Shown here: positions 54,396 to 63,030 of the stretch, in pieces
How positions within the stretch are numbered: position 1 is the stretch's first letter
Layout: every line of letters starts with the position of its first letter
DNA from: Caulobacter ginsengisoli
Lineage (GTDB): Bacteria; Pseudomonadota; Alphaproteobacteria; Caulobacterales; Caulobacteraceae
DNA length: 64,000 bases
Assembly: GCF_030814835.1 (NCBI RefSeq)
Contig: NZ_JAUSVS010000006.1
Location: 62,001 to 126,000, forward strand
Direction of reading: 5' to 3'
Position numbers and translations under genes: made by a program
The notes under the pieces: generated by a model
Seen by the model: only the letters and a program-made list of their open reading frames with translations
Databases searched by the model: none
Told to the model about the DNA's origin: nothing

Positions 54396-54899
54396 TCAGC
54401 TTCCGGTCTTCTGGCGGTAGAGCCAGGTGGAGATGTCGAGCTGGATGCGCCGGGCCAGTTCGCCGGCCAGGCGGCTCTCGGCGTCCTGCTGAGCGGCGAC
54501 GGCGGCGTAGGGCTGGTCGGTGGAATCGACGGTGACCTCGGCCCGGGTCTGGCCGGTGCGCACCACCTGGCCGTCGGCCAGCGAGGTCAGCCGCCAGTCG
54601 GCGGTGGCCACCAGCTCGTAACGGGTGGCGACGTTGTCGATGCGCCGGCCACGGGCGGTGCGGACCTGCTTGAGGCTCATCTCCAGCCGCATCGTCGCCG
54701 GCGCCGAGCGGTCGCGGGCCACGGCGTCGTCCATCTGCTCGCGCAGCAGGGCGCCCAGCCGGCCTTCCGGCGCGATGGTCTCGATCCCCGACAGGGCCGG
54801 GGCCAGGCCGGGGGTGGCGTAGAGCGGCGTGAAACCGCAGCCGGCCAGCAGCGGGGCGGCGACCAGGGTCAGGCCGATCAGGAAGGCGGGAAGCCGCAT
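54396..54899 (-). CDS. lptE: LPS-assembly lipoprotein LptE
   Basis: 167 residues. Lipobox LLAGC with Cys21, followed by GFTPLYATPG, a hallmark of alphaproteobacterial LptE. It plugs the LptD barrel and helps insert lipopolysaccharide in the outer membrane. Conserved TRARVEVTVD-like centre (TRAEVTVDS). Located 7 bases upstream of holA and 12 bases downstream of leuS. Confidence 0.9.
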   Translation of the reverse strand: MRLPAFLIGLTLVAAPLLAGCGFTPLYATPGLAPALSGIETIAPEGRLGALLREQMDDAVARDRSAPATMRLEMSLKQVRTARGRRIDNVATRYELVATADWRLTSLADGQVVRTGQTRAEVTVDSTDQPYAAVAAQQDAESRLAGELARRIQLDISTWLYRQKTGS

Positions 54900-54911
54900 G
54901 GTCAGTTCGCC

Positions 54912-57494
54912 CTAGTTGGCAACGATGTTGATGATGCGGTCGGGCACGACGATCACCTTGCGCACGGTCAGGCCCGCAAGGTGAACCGATACGCCGCTGT
55001 CCGCCAGAGCCAAGGCGCGAACCTCCGCCTCCGGCGTCCCGGCGGCGGCCCGCACCTCGCCGCGCCGCTTGCCGTTGACCTGCACGGGCAGGACCAGCTC
55101 GCTGTCGGCGGCCAGGGCGGGGTCGAAGACCGGCCAGGGGGCGTTGACCACCCAGCCCTCGCCGCCCATCCGCTCCCAGCAGGCCTCGGCCAGGTGGGGG
55201 GTGTAGGGGGCGATCAGCCGGCAGAAGGCCGACAGCGCCTCGCCCCGCGCGGCCGACACGGCGCCGTCGGTGGCCGGGAAGCCTTTGAGGATGTTCAGGA
55301 ATTCGTACAGCTTGGCGATGCCGCTGTTGAACTTGAAGCCCTCGATGGACTCGGTGACCGCCTTGATCAGCTTGTGGGTCGCCCGGCGCAGGGCGTCCGA
55401 GCGCTCGGCGTCCTGATCCGCCGCGGGGGGCGGCTCGACATCGAACTCATTCCACACCCGGCCGACGAAACGCCCCGCTCCCTCGACCCCGCCGGTGCTC
55501 CACTGCACGTCGCGCTCGGGCGGGCTGTCGGACATCACGAACAGGCGCGCGGCGTCGACCCCGTAGGCGTCGAAGATGTCCTCGGGGGCGACGACGTTCT
55601 TCTTGGACTTGGACATCTTCTCGACGTCGCCGATGTCCAGCGCCTCGCCGGTGGCCTTCAGCTTGGCGACGCGCACGCCCTTCTCGGCCGCCAGCTCGAC
55701 CTCGGCCGGTTCGACGTATTCGGGCCGTTCGGACTGGCGCCTCAGATAGGTCTCGTGGGTGACCATGCCCTGGGTGAACAGGCCGGCGAAGGGCTCGGCG
55801 ACGCTCAGCATGCCCTCGTCCTTCAGGGCGCGGGTCACGAAGCGGGCGTACAGCAGGTGCAGCACGGCGTGCTCGATGCCGCCGATATACTGGTCGACCG
55901 GCAGCCAGCGGTCGGCGGCGGCCTTGTCGATGGGGCCGGGGGCGTCGGGGTTGGCGAACCGGGCGAAATACCAGCTGGAGTCCACGAAGGTGTCCAGGGT
56001 GTCGGTCTCGCGCTCGGCCGCCCCGCCGCAGCTGGGGCAACTCACGAACCGCCAGGTCGGGTGACGCAGCAGCGGATTGCCCGGCCGGTCGAAGGTGACG
56101 TCCTCGGGCAGCTCGACCGGCAGCTGGTCGTCGGGAACCGGGACCAGGCCACAGGCCTGGCAGTGGATCACCGGGATGGGCGTCCCCCAATAGCGCTGGC
56201 GCGAGATGCCCCAGTCGCGCAGGCGGTAGACGGTGGCGCCCTGGCCCTGTTGCTGGGCTTCCATCCGCGCGACGGCGGCGGCCTTGGCGGCCTCGATGCC
56301 CATCCCGTCCATGAAGTCGGAATTGAAGATGGTTCCGGGGCCGGTATAGGCCTCCGAGCCGATCATGAAGGTGGCCGGATGGGCATTCGGCGGCAGCACC
56401 ACCGGCTTGACCGGCAGGGCGTATTTGCGGGCGAAGTCCAGGTCGCGCTGGTCGTGGGCCGGGCAGGCGAAAATCGCCCCCGTGCCATAGTCCATCAGCA
56501 CGAAGTTGGCGATCCAGACCGGCAGGGTCCAGCTCGGGTCGAACGGATGGACGACGCGGATGCCGGTGTCGTAGCCCAGCTTCTCGGCCGACTCGATCTC
56601 GGCCTCCGAGGTGCCGCCCTGGCGGCAGGCGGCGACGAAGGCGGCCACCTCCGGACTGGCGGCGGCCAGCTGCTCGGCCAGGGGGTGTTCGGGGGCGATG
56701 GCCACGAAGCTTGCGCCATACAGGGTGTCGGGCCGGGTGGTGTAGACCTCCAGCCCGTCTTCCAGCCCGACGGGCGGGGCGCCCTCGAAGCCGAACCTGA
56801 AGCGCAGGCCCGTCGAGCGGCCGATCCAGTTCTCCTGCATCAGCCGGACCTTGTCGGGCCAGCGGTCCAGGGTGCTTAAGCCGTCGATCAGGGCGTCGGC
56901 ATAGTCGGTGATGCGCAGGAACCACTGGGTCAGCTTGCGCTTTTCCACCACCGCGCCCGAGCGCCAGCCGCGGCCGTCGATGACCTGCTCGTTGGCCAGC
57001 ACGGTGTGATCGACCGGATCCCAGTTGACCTGGGCCTCCTTGCGATAGACCAGGCCGCGCTTCAGCAGGGCCAGGAACCAGCGCTGCTGCTGGCCGTAAT
57101 AGGCCGGCTCGCAGGTGGCGAACTCCCGGGACCAGTCGATGGAGACGCCTAGCAGCTTCAGCTGCTCGCGCATGGCGGCGATGTTCTCGAAGGTCCAGCC
57201 CTTGGGGTGGACGCCGCGCTCCATGGCGGCGTTCTCGGCCGGCATGCCGAAGGCGTCCCAGCCCATCGGATGCAGCACGCTGTGGCCCTGGGCGCGCTTG
57301 AAGCGGGCCACCACGTCGCCCATCGTGTAGTTGCGCACATGGCCCATATGGATGCGCCCCGACGGATAGGGGAACATCTCCAGAATGTAGTATTTCGGCC
57401 GGCCGTCGTCCGCGTTGGAGGCGGTGAACGTGCCGGCGTCAGCCCAGGCGGCGCGCCATTTGGGCTCAGTGTCTCTCGGATTGTAGCGAACCAT
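54912..57494 (-). CDS. leuS: Leucyl-tRNA synthetase
   Basis: Class I aminoacyl-tRNA synthetase with editing domain. 860 residues, standard length. HIGH-type signature [12 protein letters not shown] near residue 48, CP1 editing domain at about 225-420 ([13 protein letters not shown]), zinc-binding-like HCQACG and CPSCGG, and KMSKS motif [10 protein letters not shown] near residue 622. First of leuS-lptE-holA on the minus strand. Confidence 0.98.
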   Translation of the reverse strand: MVRYNPRDTEPKWRAAWADAGTFTASNADDGRPKYYILEMFPYPSGRIHMGHVRNYTMGDVVARFKRAQGHSVLHPMGWDAFGMPAENAAMERGVHPKGWTFENIAAMREQLKLLGVSIDWSREFATCEPAYYGQQQRWFLALLKRGLVYRKEAQVNWDPVDHTVLANEQVIDGRGWRSGAVVEKRKLTQWFLRITDYADALIDGLSTLDRWPDKVRLMQENWIGRSTGLRFRFGFEGAPPVGLEDGLEVYTTRPDTLYGASFVAIAPEHPLAEQLAAASPEVAAFVAACRQGGTSEAEIESAEKLGYDTGIRVVHPFDPSWTLPVWIANFVLMDYGTGAIFACPAHDQRDLDFARKYALPVKPVVLPPNAHPATFMIGSEAYTGPGTIFNSDFMDGMGIEAAKAAAVARMEAQQQGQGATVYRLRDWGISRQRYWGTPIPVIHCQACGLVPVPDDQLPVELPEDVTFDRPGNPLLRHPTWRFVSCPSCGGAAERETDTLDTFVDSSWYFARFANPDAPGPIDKAAADRWLPVDQYIGGIEHAVLHLLYARFVTRALKDEGMLSVAEPFAGLFTQGMVTHETYLRRQSERPEYVEPAEVELAAEKGVRVAKLKATGEALDIGDVEKMSKSKKNVVAPEDIFDAYGVDAARLFVMSDSPPERDVQWSTGGVEGAGRFVGRVWNEFDVEPPPAADQDAERSDALRRATHKLIKAVTESIEGFKFNSGIAKLYEFLNILKGFPATDGAVSAARGEALSAFCRLIAPYTPHLAEACWERMGGEGWVVNAPWPVFDPALAADSELVLPVQVNGKRRGEVRAAAGTPEAEVRALALADSGVSVHLAGLTVRKVIVVPDRIINIVAN

Positions 57495-57561
57495 GGCCTG
57501 GGTCTACTTCGGCTCAGTGAAAAGGGAAAGGCGGTCTGCCCTGTCCCCTTTGCTAGCCCCA

Positions 57562-57581
57562 CCGACCCCGAGAGGGGTCGG
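57562..57581. other. Hairpin between leuS and DUF3576 genes
   Basis: CCGACCCCGAGAGGGGTCGG is a perfect 8-base stem with a four-base loop. On the minus strand no T-run follows it. It might act in transcript processing or termination of the DUF3576 gene; unproven. Confidence 0.4.
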
Positions 57582-57646
57582 CGGTCTTTCAAGGTGGAGC
57601 GTGTCCGGGCGGCGAACCGCAAGCACTTCGCCTGACACGCTCTCGA

Positions 57647-58153
57647 TCAGGGCTGGTTGACGTTGGCCAGCCTGAGAAGTCGCGCCCGGGTCAGGATCGC
57701 GTTCTCGATATCGGTCTCGGTCTGGGCCGAGGCCTGCTGGTCGACCCAGCCGCCGGCCCCGTCGGACACCTGCTTGAAGATGGTGACGTTCAGGCCGTCG
57801 GCGCGCAGGCGGGTGTCCAGGATATAGACGGTGGCCTTGAAGCGCTCGCTGGGCGTCTCGGGATTGCTGTACCAGTCGGTGATGATCACCCCGCCGTAGG
57901 GATCGGCCGAGGCCAGGGGCATGAAGGCCAGGGTGTCCAGGCTGGCGCGCCACAGATAGCCGTTGACGCCGATCTGGGCCGGGCCGCCGGTCTTGGGCTT
58001 GTCGCGGCCCAGGCCGAACAGGCCGCTCTTCGGTTTGTCGGCCTTCGGACCCGTGGTCCCGCACGCCGCCAGCCCCGTCAGGCTCAGCGCCGTCACTGCC
58101 ACCACGGCGACCCGCGCCCAATTCCGCCCCATAGAGGCACGCCCAAACCGCAT
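57647..58153 (-). CDS. DUF3576 family lipoprotein
   Basis: 168 residues from ATG 58153; ATGs at 58168 and 58132 are alternatives. Lipobox LAAC precedes a Lys/Pro-rich linker, then the DUF3576 domain with GVNGYLWRASLDTLAFMPLA and GGVIITDWYSNP. The family is consistently next to leuS in alphaproteobacteria and is likely periplasmic. No biochemical function is known. Sits in the same direction as leuS. Confidence 0.82.
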   Translation of the reverse strand: MRFGRASMGRNWARVAVVAVTALSLTGLAACGTTGPKADKPKSGLFGLGRDKPKTGGPAQIGVNGYLWRASLDTLAFMPLASADPYGGVIITDWYSNPETPSERFKATVYILDTRLRADGLNVTIFKQVSDGAGGWVDQQASAQTETDIENAILTRARLLRLANVNQP

Positions 58154-58353
58154 TCTCGTCCGCTCCAATGCCTTTTAGCGCCCAGCACGCCCCCGGCGTG
58201 TTTGCGCCCAGGCCTGTGTCTAAACAAGGGCCTGATCCGTTGCGCGCCGGTCTACATCATGGCCGCCAAGGCTCCAAACAGGAATCTCGTGACCTTCGCG
58301 CCACAGGCGAGCCGGGAATCACGGTGGATTCAAGGCGAACACCTTCTGTCACA

Positions 58354-58382
58354 TTGACCAAAGGGCCGGCGGTGCGTTTATT
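58354..58382 (+). promoter_or_regulatory. Candidate housekeeping promoter of the ntrZ-like gene
   Basis: TTGACC, 17-base spacer, then TTTATT, which matches TATAAT at four of six. It lies 68 bases before the ntrZ-like start in a 296-base gap otherwise holding nothing I recognise. Confidence 0.4.
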
Positions 58383-58449
58383 TCTTCTCAACGCCCAACT
58401 ACCGCCGTGAAAAGGCGGATGATGGGAGGGGATGGGGTTTAAAGGCGCT

Positions 58450-58866
58450 ATGCGCACCAAGCGTTTCTGGATCGGTCTGGCCGCTTTCGCGGCAATGGGC
58501 GTGGCGAGCGCCGCCCATGCCGAGAGCGTGCGCGCCAAGCCGGCGGCGCCGCTGACGCCGGACGCCTTCACGGTCAAGGGCGATTTCGATCCCCGCGCCG
58601 GCCAGTTCGGCCCGCTGGCCGCCCGCAAGACCCTGCAGTTCGACACCAAGAAGGGCCGCTGGGGCCTTTCCCTGGATCTCGACCAGCCCGCCAGCCGCGA
58701 CCTGCAGCTGAAGGACGTCGAGGCCGGCGCCTGGTTCAAGGTCACCCCGCAGCTGCGCGTCGGAGCCGGCGTGGGCGTGGGCTCCAGCCGCGACGAGGTC
58801 GTCCGCAAGCCGCCGAACAAGGAAGAGGCGCCGCGGGTCCGGCTGGAGACGGCGTTCAAGTTCTAG
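58450..58866 (+). CDS. ntrZ: NtrZ-like periplasmic regulatory protein
   Basis: 138 residues from ATG 58450 (MRTKRFWIGLAAF). Signal peptide with cleavage after AHA. The mature part ends in RVRLETAFKF and has FDTKKGRWGLSLDLDQPASR and VTPQLRVGAGVGVG, the pattern I associate with Caulobacter NtrZ. NtrZ restrains the phosphatase activity of the NtrY sensor kinase from the periplasm. The position two genes from leuS, as in Caulobacter, supports this. NtrY is not in the window. Confidence 0.65.
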   Translation: MRTKRFWIGLAAFAAMGVASAAHAESVRAKPAAPLTPDAFTVKGDFDPRAGQFGPLAARKTLQFDTKKGRWGLSLDLDQPASRDLQLKDVEAGAWFKVTPQLRVGAGVGVGSSRDEVVRKPPNKEEAPRVRLETAFKF

Positions 58867-58874
58867 ACTCCGCT

Positions 58875-59044
58875 ATTCCTCGCCCGTTGGGCGAGGGGGA
58901 CCACGAAGTGGTGGAGTGGGCTCTGTCAGCCCGCACACAGATTCAAGCACGCCCACTCCGGAAGAGCTCAATCCTGAAACCCCGTGTGCTCCCAAGAGCC
59001 CACTCCGTCGGCTTCGCCGCCACCTCGCCCAAGGGGCGAGGAAT
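58875..59044. repeat. ~170-bp dispersed palindromic repeat, copy 2
   Basis: Same orientation and almost the same sequence as 20615-20785, differing mainly in the centre (CGCACACAGATTC versus CGGCACGTAGGCG). It separates the ntrZ-like gene from the converging thiE. Confidence 0.88.
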
Positions 59045-59059
59045 ATCGGGGACGGCGTC

Positions 59060-59677
59060 TCAGATCCCCGACACCACAGCCAGTCCCACGGCCCCGGTCG
59101 CCAACAGGCGCGGGGCCGTTTTCGTATTCACCCCGCCTAGCGCATAGACCGGCAGTCCCGCCTGGCGGACCAGGGCGGCGAACCGGCGCTGGCCCAGGGG
59201 CGGGCCGGCCGAGGGGCTTTGGCTGGGAAATACCGCCGAGAGCAGGGCGGCATCGGCGCCGGCCTGGGCGGCGGCCTGCAGGGCTTCGGCGGAATGGGCG
59301 GCGGCGGTAAACAGCCAGCCGGGATGCTTCGCCCTCAGGGCCGGCAGCTCGGCGATGGCGCGTTCGGGCAGGTGCAGGCCGTCGGCCCCGCAGGCCGTGG
59401 CGAGGGCTTCGTCGGCCCCGACCAGCAGGGTCAGGCCCCGGTCCCTGGCGATGGCGGCCAGGCGCTGGCCCCGGTCCACGGCGTCGGCGGCTCCGAAGGC
59501 GCGGAAGACGACGCCTGCCCCGGCGGGAAGCTGGGCCGCGACGCCTTCCGGATCGGGCGTCCGTTCGGGATCGGTGAGGAAGAGCAGGGGCGGCAGGCCC
59601 TTCCGCCCAGGCGCGGCGAGGCTTAGGGAGAGGGCGATTTCCCACAAACGCTGCAGATTCGTCCGTGACCGCGACAC
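59060..59677 (-). CDS. Thiamine phosphate synthase family protein
   Basis: 205 residues. LPPLLFLTDPERTPDP, the central ADGLHLPE and C-terminal PVYALGGVN with TGAVGLAVVSGI fit a ThiE/TenI barrel. The start at 59677 overlaps the divergent yggS start by 13 bases, so a later codon (TTG at about 59647) is possible. It stands alone, without other thi genes. TenI-like aminase activity cannot be excluded. Confidence 0.78.
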   Translation of the reverse strand: MSRSRTNLQRLWEIALSLSLAAPGRKGLPPLLFLTDPERTPDPEGVAAQLPAGAGVVFRAFGAADAVDRGQRLAAIARDRGLTLLVGADEALATACGADGLHLPERAIAELPALRAKHPGWLFTAAAHSAEALQAAAQAGADAALLSAVFPSQSPSAGPPLGQRRFAALVRQAGLPVYALGGVNTKTAPRLLATGAVGLAVVSGI

Positions 59678-60336
59678 TCCAGGCCTCCATCGCCGCCGCC
59701 CGCCAGGCCGTCCTGGACCGGATCGCCGCCGCCGCGACCGCTTCGGGCCGGGCGCCCGGGGATGTGACTCTGGTCGCCGTCTCCAAGCAACAGCCGGAAG
59801 ACCGCATCGCCGCCATGCTGGCCACGGGTCAGACGATTTTCGGGGAGAACCGGGTGCAGGAGGCGCAGGACCGTTGGGGAGCCCGCCGGAACAGTCTTGA
59901 GCTGCGGCTGATCGGCCCCCTGCAGAGCAACAAGGCCCGCGAGGCGGTCGCCCTGTTCGACGTCATCGAGACCCTGGACCGCCCCAAGCTGGCCGCCGTT
60001 CTGGCCGACGAGATCCAAAGGGCCGGCGGGGGCCCTCGCCTCTTTGTCCAGGTCAACACCGGCGAGGAGCCGCAGAAGGCCGGGGTCATTCCCACCGAGG
60101 CCGACGCCTTCATCGCCGCCTGTCGGGGTGAGTTCGGCCTGCAGATCGAGGGGCTGATGTGCATCCCGCCCGAGGCGGAGGCGGCCGGGCCGCATTTCGC
60201 CCTGCTGGCGGCCATCGCCCGCCGCAACGGCCTCGAGCGCCTCTCCATGGGCATGAGCGCCGACTTCGAGACGGCGGTGCGGTTCGGCGCCACCAGCGTG
60301 CGGGTGGGCAGCGCGCTATTTGGAACGCGCGGTTGA
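59665..60336 (+). CDS. YggS family pyridoxal phosphate homeostasis protein
   Basis: 223 residues from a GTG start. PLP-binding Lys lies in VTLVAVSKQQP (about residue 42). GENRVQEAQDRW and HFIGxLQ-type (LIGPLQSNKAREAV) segments are diagnostic, and LSMGMSADFETAVRFGAT is the C-terminal signature. Family members buffer free PLP and have no known enzymatic activity. Followed by the cenR-like gene in the same direction. Confidence 0.93.
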   Translation: MTATLQASIAAARQAVLDRIAAAATASGRAPGDVTLVAVSKQQPEDRIAAMLATGQTIFGENRVQEAQDRWGARRNSLELRLIGPLQSNKAREAVALFDVIETLDRPKLAAVLADEIQRAGGGPRLFVQVNTGEEPQKAGVIPTEADAFIAACRGEFGLQIEGLMCIPPEAEAAGPHFALLAAIARRNGLERLSMGMSADFETAVRFGATSVRVGSALFGTRG

Positions 60337-60381
60337 GCGCAGGAGTTGGCGTGGGACGGCGAAGCGGTGCATGGTCGGGAC

Positions 60382-61068
60382 ATGGCGCAACGTAAGACTC
60401 TGCTGATCATCGACGACGACAACGACCTGCGCGGCGCGCTGGCCGAACAGCTGCAGCTGCACGAGGAATTCTCCGCCGTCGAGGCCGAGACCGCCGGCGA
60501 GGGCGTGCGCCTCGCCAAGGAGGTCCGTCCCGACCTGGTGCTGCTCGACGTCGACCTGCCCGACATGGACGGGCGCGAGGCCTGCCGGCTGATGCGCAAG
60601 GGCGGGGTCACCGCCCCCATCGTCATGCTGACGGCGGCTTCGAGCGATTCCGACACCATCCTGGGCCTGGATTCCGGGGCTAACGACTATGTCACCAAGC
60701 CCTTCCGCTTCGGGGTGCTGCTGGCCCGCATCCGCGCCCAGCTGCGCAGCCACGAGGCCTCCGAGGACGCGGTGTTCCGCATCGGCCCCTATGAGTTCCG
60801 GCCCTCCTCCAAGCTGCTGGTCGACGACAAGGCCAAGAAGGTGCGGCTGACCGAGAAGGAAACCAACATCCTCAAATACCTCTACCGCTCCGGCTCCAAG
60901 GCCGTGTCGCGGGAAGAGCTGCTGACCGAGGTCTGGGGCTACAACGCCGGGGTCACGACGCACACCCTGGAAACCCACGTCTATCGGCTGCGGCAGAAGA
61001 TCGAGCCGGATCCGACCAATGCGCGGCTGTTGCTGACGGAAGCGGGCGGGTACCGGCTGCAGCCGTAG
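60382..61068 (+). CDS. cenR: OmpR-family response regulator, CenR-like
   Basis: 228 residues from ATG 60382 (MAQRKTLLII). Receiver domain with acidic pocket DDD (11-13), phosphoacceptor Asp56 in LLDVDLPDMDG and Lys in YVTKPF (about 105). The C-terminal winged helix has EKETNILKYLYRS and THTLETHVYRLRQKIE. Neighbours and position match Caulobacter CenR, an essential cell-envelope regulator. No sensor kinase is adjacent, again as in Caulobacter, where CenK is unlinked. Confidence 0.78.
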   Translation: MAQRKTLLIIDDDNDLRGALAEQLQLHEEFSAVEAETAGEGVRLAKEVRPDLVLLDVDLPDMDGREACRLMRKGGVTAPIVMLTAASSDSDTILGLDSGANDYVTKPFRFGVLLARIRAQLRSHEASEDAVFRIGPYEFRPSSKLLVDDKAKKVRLTEKETNILKYLYRSGSKAVSREELLTEVWGYNAGVTTHTLETHVYRLRQKIEPDPTNARLLLTEAGGYRLQP

Positions 61069-61123
61069 GTTTGACGGAACGGCGCAACGAGCGTAACTTC
61101 CTATCTCAGGAAAGGAAGTTCCT

Positions 61124-61486
61124 ATGAAATACGTTCCGCTTGAAAACTTCCTGCGCGAGACCCCCGAGGACGTTCATTCGCTGTCGTTCGCGGACGTGGA
61201 AGCGATCATCGGCCAGCCTTTGCCGCCCTCCGCCCGCAAGCATGAGGCCTGGTGGAGCAATAATCCCACCGGTCACGTCAACGCCCAGGCCTGGCTCCGC
61301 GCGGGCTATCGCGCCGAACAGATCGATATCGACAACGGTCATGTGGTGTTTCGCAAGACTACGGGCGGCAATCCGTCGGAGCGTCGTCACCCGGCCTTCG
61401 GTGCGTTGGCGGGGATGGTTCGGGTCATGCCCGGCGTCGATCTGACTGAGCCGGCCGATTCCGAGTGGGGCTCGCTCTCCGAGTGA
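61124..61486 (+). CDS. Putative antitoxin-like protein (DUF7662-type region)
   Basis: 120 residues. Conserved-looking LSFADVEAIIGQPLPPSARKH and AWWSNNPTGHVNAQAWLRAG form a small DNA-binding-like domain that I recall as DUF7662; the name is unverified. The tail after residue 80 is acidic and looks disordered, as in antitoxins. It overlaps the following PIN-domain gene by four bases (GTGA). AGGAAGTTCCT, a palindrome, lies just before the ATG and could be an operator. Confidence 0.68.
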   Translation: MKYVPLENFLRETPEDVHSLSFADVEAIIGQPLPPSARKHEAWWSNNPTGHVNAQAWLRAGYRAEQIDIDNGHVVFRKTTGGNPSERRHPAFGALAGMVRVMPGVDLTEPADSEWGSLSE

Positions 61487-61896
61487 CACCCATCCTGTTG
61501 GATACCTGCGCAGCGATCTGGGTTGCTGAAGGCGACCCGATCAGCGATCAGGCGATGGCTGCGCTGGCCGAAGCCTTCAGCCGTGGCGTTCCGACCCTCG
61601 TCTCGCCTTTCACGGCTTGGGAAGTGGGCCAGCTGGTGTCCAAGGGCAGGCTGGCCCTTACCCTCCAGCCGCTCGATTGGTACGAACGGCTCGTGGCCTT
61701 ACCGGGGTTGAAGGCCGCGCCGCTTGCGCCCGCACATTTGGTCCAGTCTTCGTTCCTGCCCGGCGATCCGCCCCGCGATCCCGCTGACAGGATTATGGCG
61801 GCGACGGCCCGACAGGAGGGCTACCGGCTCATGACCCGTGACCGGCTGCTGCTGGCCTATGGTGAGGCCGGGCACATGCAAGCCCTGGCCTGCTAG
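61483..61896 (+). CDS. PIN-domain protein, probable VapC-type toxin
   Basis: 137 residues from GTG 61483. PIN acidic residues: Asp7 (ILLDTCAAIW), Glu47 (AWEVGQLV), Asp99/Asp102 (RDPADRIMAA) and Asp120 (MTRDRLLL). These form the Mg2+ RNase site of VapC toxins. It is translationally coupled to the upstream putative antitoxin. The 3' end overlaps the converging xth stop by four bases. Lower GC in the pair than in its neighbours fits acquisition. Confidence 0.82.
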   Translation: MTPILLDTCAAIWVAEGDPISDQAMAALAEAFSRGVPTLVSPFTAWEVGQLVSKGRLALTLQPLDWYERLVALPGLKAAPLAPAHLVQSSFLPGDPPRDPADRIMAATARQEGYRLMTRDRLLLAYGEAGHMQALAC

Positions 61897-62699
61897 ACCT
61901 TCAAATCCGCCGTCACCGGCGCGTGGTCGCTGGGCTTTTCCCAGCCGCGGACGTCGTCGTGGACGCGCGACAGGGCCTTGCCGTCGTGGAAGACACTGTC
62001 GCGCAGCCCCGGCGTCGCCAGGATGTGGTCCAGGCGCAGGCCGCGGTTGGAGGCGCGGAAGTCCAGGGCGCGGTAGCTCCACCAGGAGAACAGCTTCTGC
62101 GGCTCGGGGATGGCCTCGCGCGGCACGTCGATGAAGCTGAGCGAGGCCTTCAGGGCTTCCATCGCCGCGATCTCGACGGGGGTGTGGCTGACGATCTTCG
62201 ACATCTGCTTGTGGCTCCAGACGTCGAACTCGCCGGGGGCGACGTTGAGGTCGCCGGTGACGATCAGCGGGGCCTTGGGATCGCGCTTGGCCATCTCTGT
62301 GGTGAGCCTGGCGAAGAAGTCGAGCTTGTGGGCGAACTTGGGGTTCACCGCCGGATCGGGAACATCGCCGCCGGCCGGGATGTAGAAGTTCTGGATCTCG
62401 ACCCCGGCGATCTTCGCCCCGACGACCCGGGCATGGCCTTCACGGCAGACGTCGAGCTTGGGCGCGTCCTCGATCGGCAGGCGCGAGGCGATGGCGACGC
62501 CGTGCCAGCCCTTCTGGCCGGCGATGCGCAGGTGGGGAAAGCCCAGGTCGGCGAACATCTGCACGGGGAACTCGCCGTTCTGGCACTTGATCTCCTGCAG
62601 GCAGAGGACGTCGGGGGCGACCTCGTCGACGAAGCGGCCGATCAGGTCGCCGCGCGGGCGGACGGAGTTGATATTCCAGGTGGCGAGACGCAGGCGCAT
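61893..62699 (-). CDS. xth: Exodeoxyribonuclease III
   Basis: AP endonuclease/3'-5' exonuclease of base-excision repair. 268 residues. Catalytic Glu36 in LQEIKCQ, Tyr in IQNFYIPAGGD, Asp/Asn in TGDLNVAP and the His of SDHAPV are in place. The ATG at 62699 is preceded by a leader region containing a hairpin terminator at 62817-62844. Convergent with the PIN gene. Confidence 0.95.
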   Translation of the reverse strand: MRLRLATWNINSVRPRGDLIGRFVDEVAPDVLCLQEIKCQNGEFPVQMFADLGFPHLRIAGQKGWHGVAIASRLPIEDAPKLDVCREGHARVVGAKIAGVEIQNFYIPAGGDVPDPAVNPKFAHKLDFFARLTTEMAKRDPKAPLIVTGDLNVAPGEFDVWSHKQMSKIVSHTPVEIAAMEALKASLSFIDVPREAIPEPQKLFSWWSYRALDFRASNRGLRLDHILATPGLRDSVFHDGKALSRVHDDVRGWEKPSDHAPVTADLKV

Positions 62700-62816
62700 G
62701 GGGGTGGGTTAGCTTTGATTGGTCCGGGGAGGAAGCCCCCTAACCCGTGGATGGAGCCCCCTTCCGCTCGCCGCTTCGCGACGAGTCGCTTCCCCCAGGA
62801 GGGGAAGATAAGAAAA

Positions 62817-62844
62817 CGCCCGGGTGCTGGCGAGCACCCGGGCG
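62817..62844 (-). terminator. Strong intrinsic terminator on the minus strand
   Basis: CGCCCGGGTGCT / AGCACCCGGGCG is a perfect 12-base stem with a GGCG loop. On the minus strand the stem is followed by TTTTCTTATCTTC. It lies downstream of lolA and upstream of xth, and closes the small transcription unit proposed at 62862-62976. Confidence 0.75.
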
Positions 62845-62861
62845 GCTTAAAAAGTGGTCTC

Positions 62862-62948
62862 TCATGCCGCGGCCGGGAGGGGATAGGTTCCGGCACGGAT
62901 TTTCCGGACGGGCGCGAGGTCGGACGCATCCGTCGTTCTAAGTGGCAT
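62862..62948 (-). ncRNA. Candidate small RNA or 28-codon leader upstream of xth
   Basis: Between a promoter-like pair (62947-62976) and the terminator at 62817-62844 there is a ~110-base unit. It contains an ATG-TGA frame of 28 codons (MPLRTTDASDLAPVRKIRAG...), but the ATG overlaps the -10 element, so translation is doubtful. It may be a small RNA, an attenuating leader of xth or the lolA 3' region. Not recognised. Confidence 0.35.
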
Positions 62949-62976
62949 TATTGCAACTCAGACCGGTAAACGTCAA
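62947..62976 (-). promoter_or_regulatory. Candidate sigma-70-type promoter in the lolA-xth gap
   Basis: On the minus strand TTGACG (62976-62971), an 18-base spacer and AATAAT (62952-62947). The surrounding 50 bases are notably AT-rich against a GC-rich background. Predicted transcription would run toward the terminator at 62844. Confidence 0.5.
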
Positions 62977-63030
62977 TAACAAATCCAAGATTTATTGCCT
63001 GTAGCGAACACGCAACAGCCGCCGGTCCGC

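Noticed and set aside
61108..61123. AGGAAGTTCCT palindrome as a LexA-type site
   Set aside because: It overlaps the ribosome-binding position of the antitoxin-like gene and does not match a known SOS box; noted only as a possible TA operator.
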